Shown: one piece after another, positions 46,420 through 59,800 of the stretch
Layout of the letters: each line of letters starts with the position of its first letter
How positions within the stretch are numbered: position 1 is the first letter of the stretch
Source of the DNA: Agrypnia vestita
Taxonomy: Eukaryota; Arthropoda; Insecta; Trichoptera; Phryganeidae
Reading direction: 5' to 3'
Assembly: GCA_016648135.1 (NCBI GenBank)
Contig: JADDOH010005086.1
Coordinates: forward strand, 1-64,000
Length of the DNA: 64,000 bases
Notes under the pieces: generated by a model
Told to the model about the DNA's origin: nothing
Seen by the model: the letters and a program-made list of their open reading frames with translations, nothing else
The model's database searches: none
Position numbers and translations under genes: made by a program

Positions 46420-49400
46420 TTATGCTTTATCCTCCGATGAACTAGCGCTTATGTCATCATCGTTATTTGAATCGTCATGAGACAAAATATCATCCACTGT
46501 TAGTGGTGTCGTATCGCCTTCAAACCACACAATTGTATATTTATTATTATTGTCCCTTTTCCAACCAAATTCCACTGGAGAAAAAATTGAGCACAACGGT
46601 TCGGTGACATTTTGCCACATTGCATTTACAAAAATTGCTCTAAGGATCTTTTGTTTTAAGGAACGCCAGCATGGCGGCATAGTATGTGCCTCAAAATTGA
46701 TAACTTTTTTTAAAAATTTCGATGAATTACTGCATCCCTCATATTTTTTACTGAATAATTGAAACCTCCCCTGGTCAACACCACCGCAACCTTTGATGCC
46801 GTACAATTCGTTAGTGAATTTCTGGAGAGCATTCATTTTTTTCGCATCGTCTATATCTGCCGAACCGTTTAAATTGGCGAACATTTCTTGTAATTCTATG
46901 TCCTTTCGTAAAAGTTGCAAAGCCTTTACCTTTCCCTTTCCCTTAAAACTTGCCGTATAGTCACACCCGGTATAGGCGTGCAAAAATGGCAAAGCCTTGC
47001 ATAACGATGATCCTATATTGTTAAACATTCTTGTTAAATTTATCGCCGGGGTTTTAGAGCCCGAAACCATCCACACTTCCTTATTTGGCATCTTGTGTAA
47101 ATTGCCAAGAATTATTATCATGACATCGGTGTCAGACGCCTTTATCAATGCTTTTGTACCTGTATTTTTATATAAATGATAAACTATTCTTGTATCACTT
47201 TCTTCGTGTTCGCATTGATAAGTTATCTCTTCAGACTTGAGGATTAGGGGATGACATCCCTGTCGATTTAGCCTGTAAGAGTAACACTTGTCGTGATTAG
47301 TGACAAACAATTTTTTGTCACCAATAACTGTTTTAAAAATGTTATCGGCCCAGTATTGGCAGAAAAAAGTTACGAGTGCCTCCTTGAATCTCGTGTTTTG
47401 CAAACTTTTGTTGAAATCCTTGTCTCTTTTCTGAGTTGGACCTATTATCTGGTATTCGACATCCACGGAATTTCTTTTACTCCGTTCCATATCTTTTATG
47501 GATGGAGAAAGATATCGGTCAAATATCAGATGGATTTCTTGCGCGCTTGTGACCAACAATTTCCGAATTACCATCTCTGCTATTTCCCCAAAAGTTTGTG
47601 GTACTGAACCAATAGTCCTAAGGAAATAAAATCCGTCCACTATCAAAACATCTTCGTTAAGTGCGGTGATTTGAATATTTTGACTGGTAGTAATTGTTAA
47701 TTCAGTTTTCAAAAACCTTGATAATTTTGACTTATCCGTGCTGAACATGTATCCATCCGAATCTGATAATGCTGGAGGTGCAGGCGCCAGTGGGTAAGAA
47801 AGACATACTGCAATATCGACTTTTTTTTCTACGCTAATCGCTAGCAATCTTCCGAAGATATCTCGTTGCATTTTGATATGAGCTATTTTCGTGCTGTCGC
47901 GATCTTTTATCGTTTTCTTATAACAAGCTGATGTAAAATTTTCAATCTTGTTTTTCTTTATTGGTTTCTCAAACCTGTCACCATCAATGTTACATTCTTT
48001 GATAAATGTAAGTTTTTGTTTTCTCCCACTCTCATTAACGTTGAGTAGAAAATTCGATATTTCCTGATTTGCTGCTCTGCCTGTAGATATGTTGAACAAC
48101 TCATTTTTGTTTATGTTTGGATCGAATGGGTTCATTTTCTTTTGAATATCTTTTATCAAGTTCTGTAAGGCATCTTTGTTTTTCTTTATTTTTGTTTCTT
48201 GTAACTCCGGATGGATATTTTTTTTATTATAAACATTCAAGTCTTCAATAAAAGCAGACACCACTTTCGTCCTTAGACTATGGCTCAAGGCCCACCGCTG
48301 CCGAGCTCCGAGAGAATTAGTTAGCTGTGTGAGGCCCGTCAAACGATTACCAGCATGTGCATTTATCGTTTGTTCCAGTGCCAAATCTACTGGAGACCTC
48401 GAAAATGGGATAACTGTTCTTTTAATACTGAATGCCCCTTTAGTGAACTGAGATAAAAGTTCGGGATTTTCATTTTTTATTTTTACTAAGTCAGAATAAT
48501 ATTTCAACATCCATCTTGCATAATTTTGATGATTCTGAGCAAAAAACAAGTTGGTCATCTCAAAGATAGAATGAATATATAAGTCAAAATCATTATTTTT
48601 TATACTTCGAACAAACTGAAGATATGTATTGTGTAGCTTCACATACTTCATATAAAACTCAGCTGTTTTTCCATGTCGTCCTGACAATGTCAAGTCTGAA
48701 AACTCTCTATACTTTTTTAAATATGTTTGTAGTAGTGCCGGTATTTCAATTAAACTTTTCGGATCATTTTTAGAATTGAGAATTGCCGTAAGATCTGCAT
48801 CTATCTGTGTCACTTCCAAATTTGTTTTTTCGATAAAATACGAAAAATGGAGGACTTGTATAGCTGCCGATAACAGTCCGTGTATTCTTTTACATCTGTT
48901 GAAATGTTTACCGGACAAAAATCCATTTAATGAACCTGTCGCTAGTACCTCGCTTTCAGTCAAAATATGTTCTATTCCACAGCTATCGATTATTTTCCCC
49001 AACGCTTTAAAGAATGAAAGCTGAATATGAAAACCTCCAAAATTGACAAACACGTTGTCAAATTTTGGACTCTCTGCATGCTGGATTTGGTTAGCCATTT
49101 TGGCAATAGCTAAGTCGTACGTTGCAATTATATGTCTTTCTTTACATGCTTCACGGACTTTTTCTGCATATTTCATTGTCTCTTGGACTACAGCGTAAGA
49201 AGTTGGGGATAAATTTATTTGTGGTAAATAATCTATAACTTGAATTACACTTTCGTCATGACACGTTTTCGAATTGTATCCTGCCCACATAGGTGTTATT
49301 TCTGGTATTCTTGCCAAAGACATTATCCAGATGTCATCTCTAATAAGTGAGATTTTTAAAGATTCTGGGTTGTTGCGTATCTCCTCTATAGGAATCAACG

Positions 49401-51492
49401 TTGTTGACACCTTTGGTTTCTTAAAGTAAGGTTCTATTTCTCGTGGAGTTGCGATAAAAGTTCTGCGTCTGTCTTCTAGTGGTGTTGTAACAAGATCAAC
49501 ATCCTTTTCACACAATGGTTCCTCAATTGTTTTATTTTGATAAATTATGCCCACTGTATCATGTAAAGTATCTTTCCCAGTTGTGGTTTCTACAAACCTA
49601 TCATAGTTATCAAAGGCCACATGTGTATTAAGACCGTCCTGAACCTTAATACCGCTAGGTACAATCGGATTTGTTTCATAAGCGGTGTACGTGAGTTCTG
49701 TTTCTAAACCTTCAACTACGGAATAACTAACACAGTGACCAAGTTTATTCAAAATATCTATTGTTTTTTTGCTATTTGTCCACGATTTAATAGTAAGACC
49801 TAATTGCAAATGTTTTTTTGGTTTTACATTTCCGTTATGAATCAAATAAATAAGATCTTGGCATATTGATTCAATTCTAATTTTGTCAGATTCTGATAAT
49901 TTCCGTCTGTAGTCTGGCCCTTTAACTAAAGCATTTATGAGTTGATGAAGTTCATCCGGTACTTTACATTCTCCCTCTATAATATTTTGAGGTGTAAGCT
50001 TTTGGGGAAGTTTTCTTATTTTCTCTGTTTTTACCGAGGTTCTGACAGCATAAGCCACATCATTTAATTTATTTTGAAAGTTAGTTTTATGAACCAAGAC
50101 TTCGTACACTAGTTTGCTGGTATCAATACCATTTTTACGGATAATTTTTTTCTGCAAACCGGTCTTAGACTTCTCAAATACAATTAAATTGCCAAAGTGT
50201 TTTGTTACTTTGTCTTGTAAATGTTGTGCAGTAAAACCTGAGAAATCTAGCTGGTCATAACTGGAGTTTCCTAATTCGCATACAATTGTATTATAAAGAT
50301 TAAACAAATCCTGAAGGCACATAATCTTCTCATTGGCTATTATTTCTTCGCTAATAAAACTTACCAATGACTCGAAAGCACTTTTATGTATTGACCTTTT
50401 ACTGTGCCATAACCTTTCGTCTGATAAAGTATCTAAGTTTTGTTCATACCGTTTTTGATGTGTAGACCTACACATCCTATGGTAGTATTTTATATTACCA
50501 TCCATTAATCTTTCATGTAAAGCGATGTCCTCCAAAACTACAGCATACGCTATTGTTGTTGTCTTGACTGCTTCTGTTAATGGGCTTAGGTATTGTCTTG
50601 AAGACCTTATTCTCTTGGTAGTATTTAAACAAAAAATACACACACGATCCTTATTTTTCTGTTTTTCGTCCTGTTGTGATGATGATGAAGCAGGCTGGTC
50701 CTCAAAAAGAATTGATGCGTCATCAGTTTTGTCTTTGCTTATCCCTTCCACGTTTGATGATTCATCATGTTTATCCTGAGCAAAAAAATACACACAAAAT
50801 TATATTAACTTAAACTTGCATTAAATATTTTTAATTATCACCTTTCAAAATGACAGTCATGTCAGTGATCCAACAGTGAACACAAGAAGTTGAAACAAAC
50901 AGAGAATCAGTTAGAACGTTGTAAGAATTTAGTACAATCATTTAATTTTAGTTTATAAACCATATGAAGGTACGTACTATGTCTTTATCCTCGCACTGTT
51001 CTGATGAAGACGAGCCAGGCTGGTCCACGAGATGACTTGGGGCATCGTCAGTTTTGTCTTCGTTTGTTACTTCCAGATTAAATGATTCATTGCTTTTATC
51101 CTGAAAATAAATATGTATACTGTTTTATAATGCACAGCTTTTATTTGTAAAACATGTAAATGTAGTTCACAAAAAAGGTATTGTATTTCATAATTTAAGA
51201 ATAAAGCGTGAACTTACATTCAAACCTTCTTCTAGTCCCGATTTGGAGCATCGCCGCTTCGATTGGTCACTTTTCAAGTCATTCCCTGTTTTCTTTTAAA
51301 GCAGGTAACATTTTTATAACATTTTGCATGGAAACCATAACGTTCTCTGTTTTCGACAGTCAGATCTAAATCACCATATTTCCAATCACTCAGTTTACGA
51401 TACTGAATCGCATCACAACAGTTTTGAAATGTCTTTTCACTGAATTCCTTTACAGTCTTGTCAATTTTTTCACAGACGAAGCATTTATTCAT
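46420..51492 (-). CDS. Academ-like transposon protein with XPG/FEN1 PIN nuclease domain
   Basis: Exons are 51492-51218, 51100-50978 and 50775-46420, all with GT..AG borders in phase 0. Exon 1 starts MNKCFVCEK and has a CxxC..HxxC module (FHAKCYKN). Exons 2 and 3 begin with homologous acidic segments. Exon 3 carries a second module (CIFCLN..YYHRMC). Mid-protein (exon-3 frame about 560-640) are TYDLAIAKM, NFGGFHIQLSFFKALG and LTESEV, possible transposase core residues. The C-terminus (about 1045-1290) has LIVDGF, LIFDRY, HEESDTR, ASDTDVM and LHAYTGCDYT, giving the ordered acidic residues of an XPG/FEN1 PIN nuclease. Total is about 1,580 residues. One base is missing in an A-run of exon 1 (after FKRK), so the frame closes at GMT unless corrected. 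A poly(A) signal is at 46399-46394. Confidence 0.82.
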
Positions 51493-51593
51493 TTTGGAAA
51501 AAACTTAAATACTCTATCTAAAAACTCACAAAAATCAGCAAACAACAAAATAACAGCGGCGCGTGCACGTAAACGTTTTACCAGTGACTAAAC

Positions 51594-52362
51594 TACGAGC
51601 GTGGTAAACAACTCAGGTAAACGGTTATCTCTCTCTTTTACTTTATTACAATAGTGCTTTCTCATCCACGTGGTCGAACAAAAAGGTCGCAATGATGTCG
51701 AAACGCACATTTGAAATAAAAGTAAAAATACACATATTTGATTCTGAAAATTGCTCGGATGGCAAATAGATTCCATGTATATTACTATTTATATTATTAT
51801 TATTATTTATATTCAATTTATTTTTATATATAATTCATTATCAATATTATTGTTACCCAGAACAATTATAAAACAGCCTCATTGTTTTACATAACGATTT
51901 CTTGAACTTGGTACAGGGCATACTACATCCGATATAAAACTTGGCCGACTGGGAAATGCTCCAGGCTGAGGGCAGGCAACCATATATTTTTATGAAGCGG
52001 GTTATTAGGTCTATCGAATGGCGTTAATTTCATACTGGTACTCGATGACGTAATTTTTCCTATTTTTCACCTGCCTAAAATCTGCCCGATTCTAGAAAGT
52101 GCCAGGGTAGAAGGTGGCAACCCTGTTTTTTCTTGTCGTACTCAATGCAGGGCATCGAATGTGCTGGGTCTCATTCTGGTACTCGATGACGTAATTTTTA
52201 CCCAAAAATAGGTGTCATTATTTATCGATTACACAAAACGCTCCAGGATGATCCCAGGCAACCCTGTTTTTTTTTGATACCCATCCTACAGGGCACCACC
52301 CTATACAAGTCCCATCCTGGTACTCGATGACGTAGGGTTGACGACGGTCAGCTCCTAGACTA
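51594..52362. repeat. Right terminal inverted repeat of the Academ-like element
   Basis: Inverted copy of the left arm. The subterminal motif occurs on the minus strand at 52035-52051, 52176-52192 and 52317-52333. Differences from the left arm are scattered single bases, denser toward the inner end. Confidence 0.92.
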
Positions 52363-53188
52363 TTACCTAGTGTGGCAAAATTCAATAATAAATAAATGCA
52401 CATACATTTTCTTTATTTGAATTCACTAATTAATAAATATATAGGTATTAGCTTTTTTAAATTTTGTATGCTTTGCTTGCATTTAAACAAATGCCCAATT
52501 GATATTTTTAATTGTGTGAGATTTACAATTAAAAATAAAAGTATAGACTGTATTGATAAGTGCTGCTCAATTGATATTTTTAATTGTGAGATGTCAAATG
52601 TAACACATCATATTCGATTACTGTAAGGCTTGCTCTTTTTTATTTTAGAATAAGATCGATTGTGGTTTAAAAATGACTTGAAAAACTTAAATGTATGATG
52701 AAAATATGGAGTTCGTAAAGACATTTCTTTCGAACATCGACGAAAATCACATTGCAGTTTGTTCTACCTGTCTTTCCGGCATTCAGGTACATATACCTAA
52801 CATAATTTTAAATATCCAGCCATTACCATAAGAAAATCATATAAACTTTAAATTGTATAATAATTAATAAATGGCTCTTTAATACATGTACAAATCAACA
52901 ATAATAAAACAAATAAATAATAGATAAATCGCTAGACAGACGCAGAAAAATCCGCCCATCGAAAAAGCACTATGCGAGAGAGCGGCCCGGAGGTCTGTGG
53001 AAGAATGACGGTCGGTAAGGTGCAGATTCGCCTGGCAGATCTGGAAGTGCGCTGGAACATGCTGGATTGGAGAAGGAAACGGAGGTATGACTTTCTATTG
53101 GCCGGTGGTCTGCCCTCCGGAGAGGGCTTGTTTGAGGGTTATATATCTGGCAGCGAGCTCGCGCGCGGAAGACTTCCTGTCCAAGATG
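52363..53188. other. Unassigned stretch with a GC-rich frame
   Basis: A plus-strand frame at 52972-53217 (MRESGPEVCGRMTVGKVQIR...) stands out in composition but has no recognised family, and its 3' end runs into a MITE. It may be a decayed retroelement piece. The remaining sequence is AT-rich. A repeated word CAATTGATATTTTTAATTGT occurs near 52500 and 52570. Confidence 0.3.
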
Positions 53189-53330
53189 TCCGGTTGTATC
53201 AACTTGGATTACAGTGATCTTTCGTAAAAACTATAGATTTTTACAAAAATGAGTTGTGTGATTGGTAGAAAACGCAATAATCAGTGGTTTAAATAAAAGG
53301 TTATAATAATCCAAGTTGATACAATTGGCT
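53189..53330. mobile_element. Palindromic MITE-C, copy 1
   Basis: Ends TCCGGTTGTATCAACTTGGA and its inverted form (CCAAGTTGATACAATTGG). Similar elements are at 55252-55398 and, truncated, at 58070-58150. Confidence 0.7.
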
Positions 53331-53883
53331 CTTATGCGTTCATCATCAGCTCTCAATATTCTCAGTTTCGCCTTGGGCTTCTCCATTCCTTTTTTTTCTA
53401 TACTTCTTCCGACTCCTTTTGTATTTGGTTGGAGCACCATCTGGCAAACTTTGAAAACTGCTTAATATAAATGAGAATCAATAAAGGCCTGAGAAAAGAA
53501 ACATTTCTATCATTTTCTTACCTTTTTTGTGATATATTTTGGGACTATCTGTGGCCAAAGTGAAATATCCACTTCATATCCATTGAAGGATCGAACTGTG
53601 AATTAATTTTGTGTGAATGTGTACTAGCGAGAAGTACAGCACGTCTCTTCAGATCCAAGGATCATTGTGATCAAAAAGAATCATCTCCTTCATTGTAGCA
53701 ACTCAAACCATATCTATTCAGGATTATACACTTTTTATTTAGTACATTTAATGAAAACTTCATAAAATTTTTTTCTTTAAACATTTTTATTTTTATTATA
53801 AAGTAAATTTTAAAATAATCTTATCATAACAGTCAATATGAAAAGCGATTCTCGCGATCATAAAAATTCTGCTGTTTTCAACA

Positions 53884-56800
53884 TTACAAATCCTTTTCAT
53901 TTTTTTCATAAAACTTATCAAATTCGTTCACTGCTGACAGAATATCTTTGGCAAGTAGTTGGGGTTCCTCAAACGCCGCAAAATGTCCTCCCGTTTCAAA
54001 GTCAGACACCTGAACAAGATTCAAGTATTTTTCTCTCATTTGCAGTCTTGTGGTGAACGCTAATTCGTGTGCGAATCTTGCAACGGCTGTTGGTACAGTC
54101 ACAGGAATGCTGTGGAAAATATAAGAAATATATCAATACATTCATCTATTTTACAAATTATATAAAACCAATCTATGTGATGAATCTAAATATTTGTATG
54201 TCCTCCTTACCCTCAAATTACAATGATATACCTATGTATTGAAATATCCGAAATTATCTTATGGCATGCAAAATATTATTATAGTAGAACCTTGTTAATT
54301 CAAAATTAAGGGACCCAAAAAAAAATTCAAATTATGCGGGAATCCTGTTAATTCGAGTTTCAAGGTACAAAAAAAATCGCCATCCAATTGCGTTTTTTTT
54401 CATATTTCAAGAAATCATTTCACATTTCAAATGCATGATTTACTTGCACAAGGGGCTAAAAATTATTTCGAATTACTAATTACTGGGGGTTTTTAATTTT
54501 TTTTTAAATACATAGATAAGTATGTGAACATGGAATAGGTGTTTGCATCTCTAATTATCGGGGTTAATCTACTATTGAATTATCATTTAGGAACTTGTGG
54601 GTTTTAAAATTTTTAAATTATGGAGAATCTCGAACTATCAGGGTTCCAATTAATGGGATTTTTATGACGCTTTTGATAAAATAAATGAAATTTTCTATCA
54701 TTGTCAAAGATTCGTGTAGTGTTATTTATTGGAGGATTTTTACAGTGGCCTCGGACTAGGCGGTATGGCCAGAGAAACTGGTTCACACTGTGGTCTGGAT
54801 TGAGATTGTTTGGTATAAACTGAGACGAAACGTGATGACATAGTCAGGATTTCCCCGGAACAAAAGGCTGGCCACACAACACATAAACGCGTTGCCAAGA
54901 ATTAACATAATTACATTATTTATACAAGTGTATGAATGAGAACATTTTGAAGAAAATATGAGTGTATGAAGAGAATAGTAGTCATATATAAATCAACTTT
55001 TTGGTTTATTTTTATCGTGATCAGTTTTTCTTCAATCATTTAAATTCATAATAAATAAATGTTTAAGTACATTTTTGGACATAAATGTTTTAAGGAATCT
55101 CCCTGGAAGGCCACTATTTTTGACCGAGGCAAGCGAGTCGATATGGAATTCAATTATTGAAATGCATATTGAAAATACGCGTCAAAGTAACAGGTCATTA
55201 TTTTGGGACATTTCAGACCAACTTTTGATAACTGAGCATTTTAGTTCTCTAAGGGCCGGTTGTTTCATGTTGGTTTAAAGTAAGGGTTGTTTTAAAGCAT
55301 AGATTTTTACGTTCTCCACCAATCAGACGATCCGTTTTCGTAAAAATCTATACTTTAATCGACCGCTTACTTTGATCGAACTTGAAACAACCGGGCCTAA
55401 ATGGTGCAGTATAAAAATGATAAAAAAATCCAAACCAAGTGTTGTGACAAAACTGACCGTTTTCAAATCTGTATATAGGTCCATCCCAATACATGGCTAT
55501 CAAATTTGGATCCTAACGGAAAAGTAAGAGCAAGAATCCAGACTGCTGAAATGAGTTTTCTAAGGAGGTAACGGAAGTCACACTTGTGAATAGAGTGAGA
55601 AGTGCCGACACAAAGCACACGCTAGGCATGGAGATAAATGAAGTGGCTTGGACATGTGCCAAGAATGCCAGAGTGCAGAGGAAAAAGTACCAAGAAGTAT
55701 CCTCTTGGCAACCCCAGAAGGACCAGTGGGTCGCCACAGATTAAACTGGGAGAAACAACATAAAGAAATGTTTGAAAACAGGATGGGTCTTGAATGGTTA
55801 ACAGCACAAGACTAGGTAATATAGAAGCACCTTGTCGAGTCTTTGGGTCCCCGATCCTACTAGAACAAGAAGATGAAGATGATGATGATGATGAGCATTT
55901 TAGACCAAGTCTTCATACAATTTTTTGTTCGTAGTTTTATGTTCTGTTCAAAATAACTTTTTTCAAAAATTACAAAAGTTTAATTTTGAACATGCTGTAC
56001 GTACTACAACTGCTGTGTATAATATGATGAAGATAGTATGCTTACTAGTCAATTCCTAGCGCCTTGTGAGCCTTATTCAACGATTCTGCATAGAGCCTCA
56101 TGGAGGTAGTGATGCACTTACTGTCCCAGTACACCATTACATTATCCAACACTCGGATTAAAGAAAATTTCTTTGTCAAGCCTCCATCTGATAAACTCAT
56201 CCATTCTGGATTAGTCCATGTTGAGAATTTCTCCAAAATGTATGCAGCCAACCCAATTGGCGAATCCATCAAAGCTACCCCTGAAAAATTATCATTTTAT
56301 CAGTTGCTAAGCATAATGAAAGCATTTTTTTTCAAAATACGTTTTATAAAATAATTTTTATATGGGAAAGTAGGTATGGCAATCTTTTTGGATGTTCGTA
56401 GGGCTTACTATTTAGCATACGGCTGGCTTAAAGTGATCACTTTACACGTAACATTCACCAATTCTACTCTACTATAAAATTTTTGTGAGATGCATATTTT
56501 TTTTTTAAATAGATCTGCGAACACGGAATACATCAATATTCTTACTATTTTCAAACTAAGTTAAACGCTTGTGCTATGAAAATAGGACTAACTTGCTAGT
56601 CTGGACTGAGGTTCGGACCCGCCACCTTTGGATCACGAGGCGAGAGTCCTAACCACAAGACCAACAAGCTACTCGTGCTACTATATGTTTAACTTGCATA
56701 CGATATGTCGTAAGACACCAAAAAGACTCCCATACCTACTTCCCATACCTACTTTCCGATATAAAAAAATAACTTTGTGTCTTTGAGACATCTATAATAT

Positions 56801-59800
56801 ATTATTTCTTGACTAATGATGTCTCCCTGGAGATAAAATCCAGTATTGTGTTCTTGAAAAATTTGGACGCACTCAAAATATTCTGAAATATTTTTTGTCT
56901 GTTTTTTAAATTTATAACAAATGGGTATTTTTCACAAAAAACATTCTTTTTTTTGTCCTATACAAAGGAGCGGTCTTTCTAATCATCGAGAGTAAATAAT
57001 AGCCGACAAAATGATATAAACACCTGACGATGAGAAGGACTACTCCCCTCGAAACTATAGTAGTGACAAAATAACTTAACGAAAATGTTTACTTTAGTGT
57101 TAATTAAAATAATCATGTTTCACCACAAAGTAACTTCAATTTCAATTAATAATACTTTCAAACATTTTTTAAAAATCTACAAAGAAAGTACATCTTAAAA
57201 TATTCTCGCCGTTTGTATTCTGTCATACTTTTAATAAGGTAAGCCATGTGTAACACAATATGTAAATTAATTCTTTATTCATCTAGCATTTTGTTGGGTA
57301 TAAAAAATATTTATCTTTGGGCATTAAATGATCCCAGTAATTTTAGTTAGGCATAACTTAACAGTATATGTTCCTGATCATGACTATTACTTACCAACAG
57401 TGTCTGGTTTGGTTGCTTGAATATGTAAGTATCCCGTTTCCTGGAGAAGATGTTGGAAAAATTTAGTTAGTGGATAGATTTTCGATTCGTATTTCTTTTC
57501 CACAATCATTGGCGGATACAAGCTACCCAACAGGAGTTTCAGTGTTCCCAACTCTGTTTGAACCACCGGCATATTGGTGTGGTATCCATAAATATTTTCA
57601 GGATACATGACCGCCATTCCGTGAGTTATTGCACTGCCCCAGTCTCCCCCTTGGATCATGTACCGACTGTAACCAAGGCGTTCCATCAGGTTTCGCATGA
57701 TGACTGCCATTTGCATGTATCCCAGTCCTGGCTTTGCAGCCGCCTGAAATATAAATACATCTTTAGGGAAGGTTTGGAGTTTGCGGAATGAAATAATGTT
57801 TTGATTCTTGAGACAAGCTCCGGGACCAGGTGATGGTATAGATGTAAGTAAATATGGAACAAAGAAACTGTTGACGCGCGGCACGGGTCCGTTAGATGTT
57901 ATGGCAGAGACCCGACAGACATAGCGTCACCGTTCTCCCTAGCATGACTCTCTTTGTTCCTGTTTGTTTACAGGTACTGCATTTTGTTTACCTAAACATA
58001 AACAAAACTGCAATGGCTGTCGCTAGCAGGTACCTTCATGGCGTACGAGTACCGCCACATATCTCATTAAGGATCAGTTGTATCAACTTAGTTTATAGTA
58101 AGAGTTAGTTTAAAGCGTAGATTTTTGCATTTTCCACCAATCAAACTATCTGTTTTCTTATTATGTTAAATCATTAATTTAAATGTAAACTCAATTGCAA
58201 AAACTGTTCAGCATTTTAATTTTGGGGACAGGCCAGATATTTAACAGAAAATGCCATTAAAATTTTACTTAAAAAAAATATAGAATACTTAAATTTGATA
58301 ATTTAGAAATAATATAATATAATTTATAACCTAATATAAAATATATTTTTTATTTACACTGTGTACTACATGCAATGCTTATTTGAGTTACATATTTATT
58401 ATTCCTATAGTTACAAGAGGAGCAGTCCCTCTCAACATAAGGTATAATTAATAACTAACTTAAATACACAATTTATTCAGGTAGATAGTAGCTACATGGT
58501 GGGGGAGGTTTTTTAAAGTCATTAACGAAAATGAGTCGAGGTTCGGAGGAGTGTTTTGAAATGTGATATTAAAAATATTTTGCCATACTGGTCACTTTAA
58601 TATCATTGAATAATTCAGCAGTCACTTTGTATATGCAATTATTAATTAATCTTTGTACTACACACAAATTATTTAAGTTATTTATTACCATTTAAGTTTC
58701 GAGAGGAGAAGACCCCTGTAGTAGAAATAAATAACACTAATATTGTGTGTAGTAGAAAGGTTGAATAAAAATTATATATTTTAAATTAAAATGTTGCACC
58801 ACAAAGTAACTGCCAAAACATTCAATTGTATTATTTTATAACCAATCAAATTTACTAATATCTCAATAATCTCCTTTCCCAACTCTCACCATGACTGTGG
58901 TCATTTCCTGTGCATGTGAAAATGAATGCAGAAAAAAAATAATGCTTGCAAAAAATAAAAACGTCCTAACAAATCAATTCATCACAAATTATTTATTTTA
59001 AAGCCTCTGGGGCCAGGCCGCACCCGTGCGGCGGGGCACGACTGTCCCCAGGGGCCAGGGCACACCCGTGCGTCCAGAACGTAATTAATTATTTCTCGAA
59101 AGTCATTTTTTCCCAGTAGAGAAATCCCGTGGTGACCTGTTGTTCCATTTTCAACTCAAAAACATCACGGATTATATTTTAAATCAACAATCAAAACAGA
59201 AGTTTTTCTGCCGTCAAAATCGTATAGAATAGTTGTAGATGGCGCCCCGATCACGTGTTGCGCAATCGAAATTCAAATATTCTGTCAAGGTCGCGCGCAA
59301 TGTGCGCGGGAAATACGATTTATTTTTTTCGATTTTCGATTTATTTGTACATGTATACAAAAATATATACGATATGTTTTGCGATATTTCAGTTTTTGTT
59401 GGTTTATGATTCAATTGAATACTAATAGTGATTTATTAACAAAAATACACGCAATTTTGTTGCGTTTATTTGAAATATGTGTGTGTGTGAAAGTGTATCA
59501 TATTTATGTGTTATGAGTGCGATGTCCCGTCGTGTGCCGTGCCGTGCAACAAAATATACCACACAGAAGAAGATTATAATTAATAATAGTAGTGTTGTCT
59601 CTAATAAACAAATAAAAAATAATAATTATTTTTCGGAAAATGTTGCGCTGGCAACATTATCAAAATTCAAAAAAAGAATTTTTTTTACTTAAATGATAAA
59701 AAAATCATTGCATTTCGACACTTATGATAAAATAATATGAATGTGTGTGTTTTTTTTTAATATACGCATGTTTTCATGTTTTTTTCGTAAAAATAAAAAT

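Larger units (their letters stand above)
45384..52362 (-). mobile_element. Long-TIR DNA transposon, Academ-like (XPG-nuclease type), 6,979 bp
   Basis: The element is bounded by TAGTCTAGGAGCTGACCG and its complement, with inverted repeats of about 769 bp at each end. A single multi-exon gene on the minus strand occupies most of the interior. The encoded C-terminal nuclease of XPG/FEN1 type and cysteine-rich N-terminus fit the Academ superfamily as described for animals; this is inferred without a database search. The arms differ by only about 2% by eye, so the insertion is recent. The flanks are ATAC on the left and TTAC on the right, matching at three of four positions, so no perfect target duplication is visible. 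Confidence 0.82.

Noticed and set aside
45384..52362. Polinton/Maverick or Zisupton identity for the long-TIR element
   Set aside because: It is too short and has no integrase, polymerase B or capsid genes, and the nuclease domain points to Academ instead.
52218..52403. Frame on the minus strand inside the right inverted repeat
   Set aside because: It lies in the transposon arm, has a matching non-coding arm on the left, and shows no protein family.
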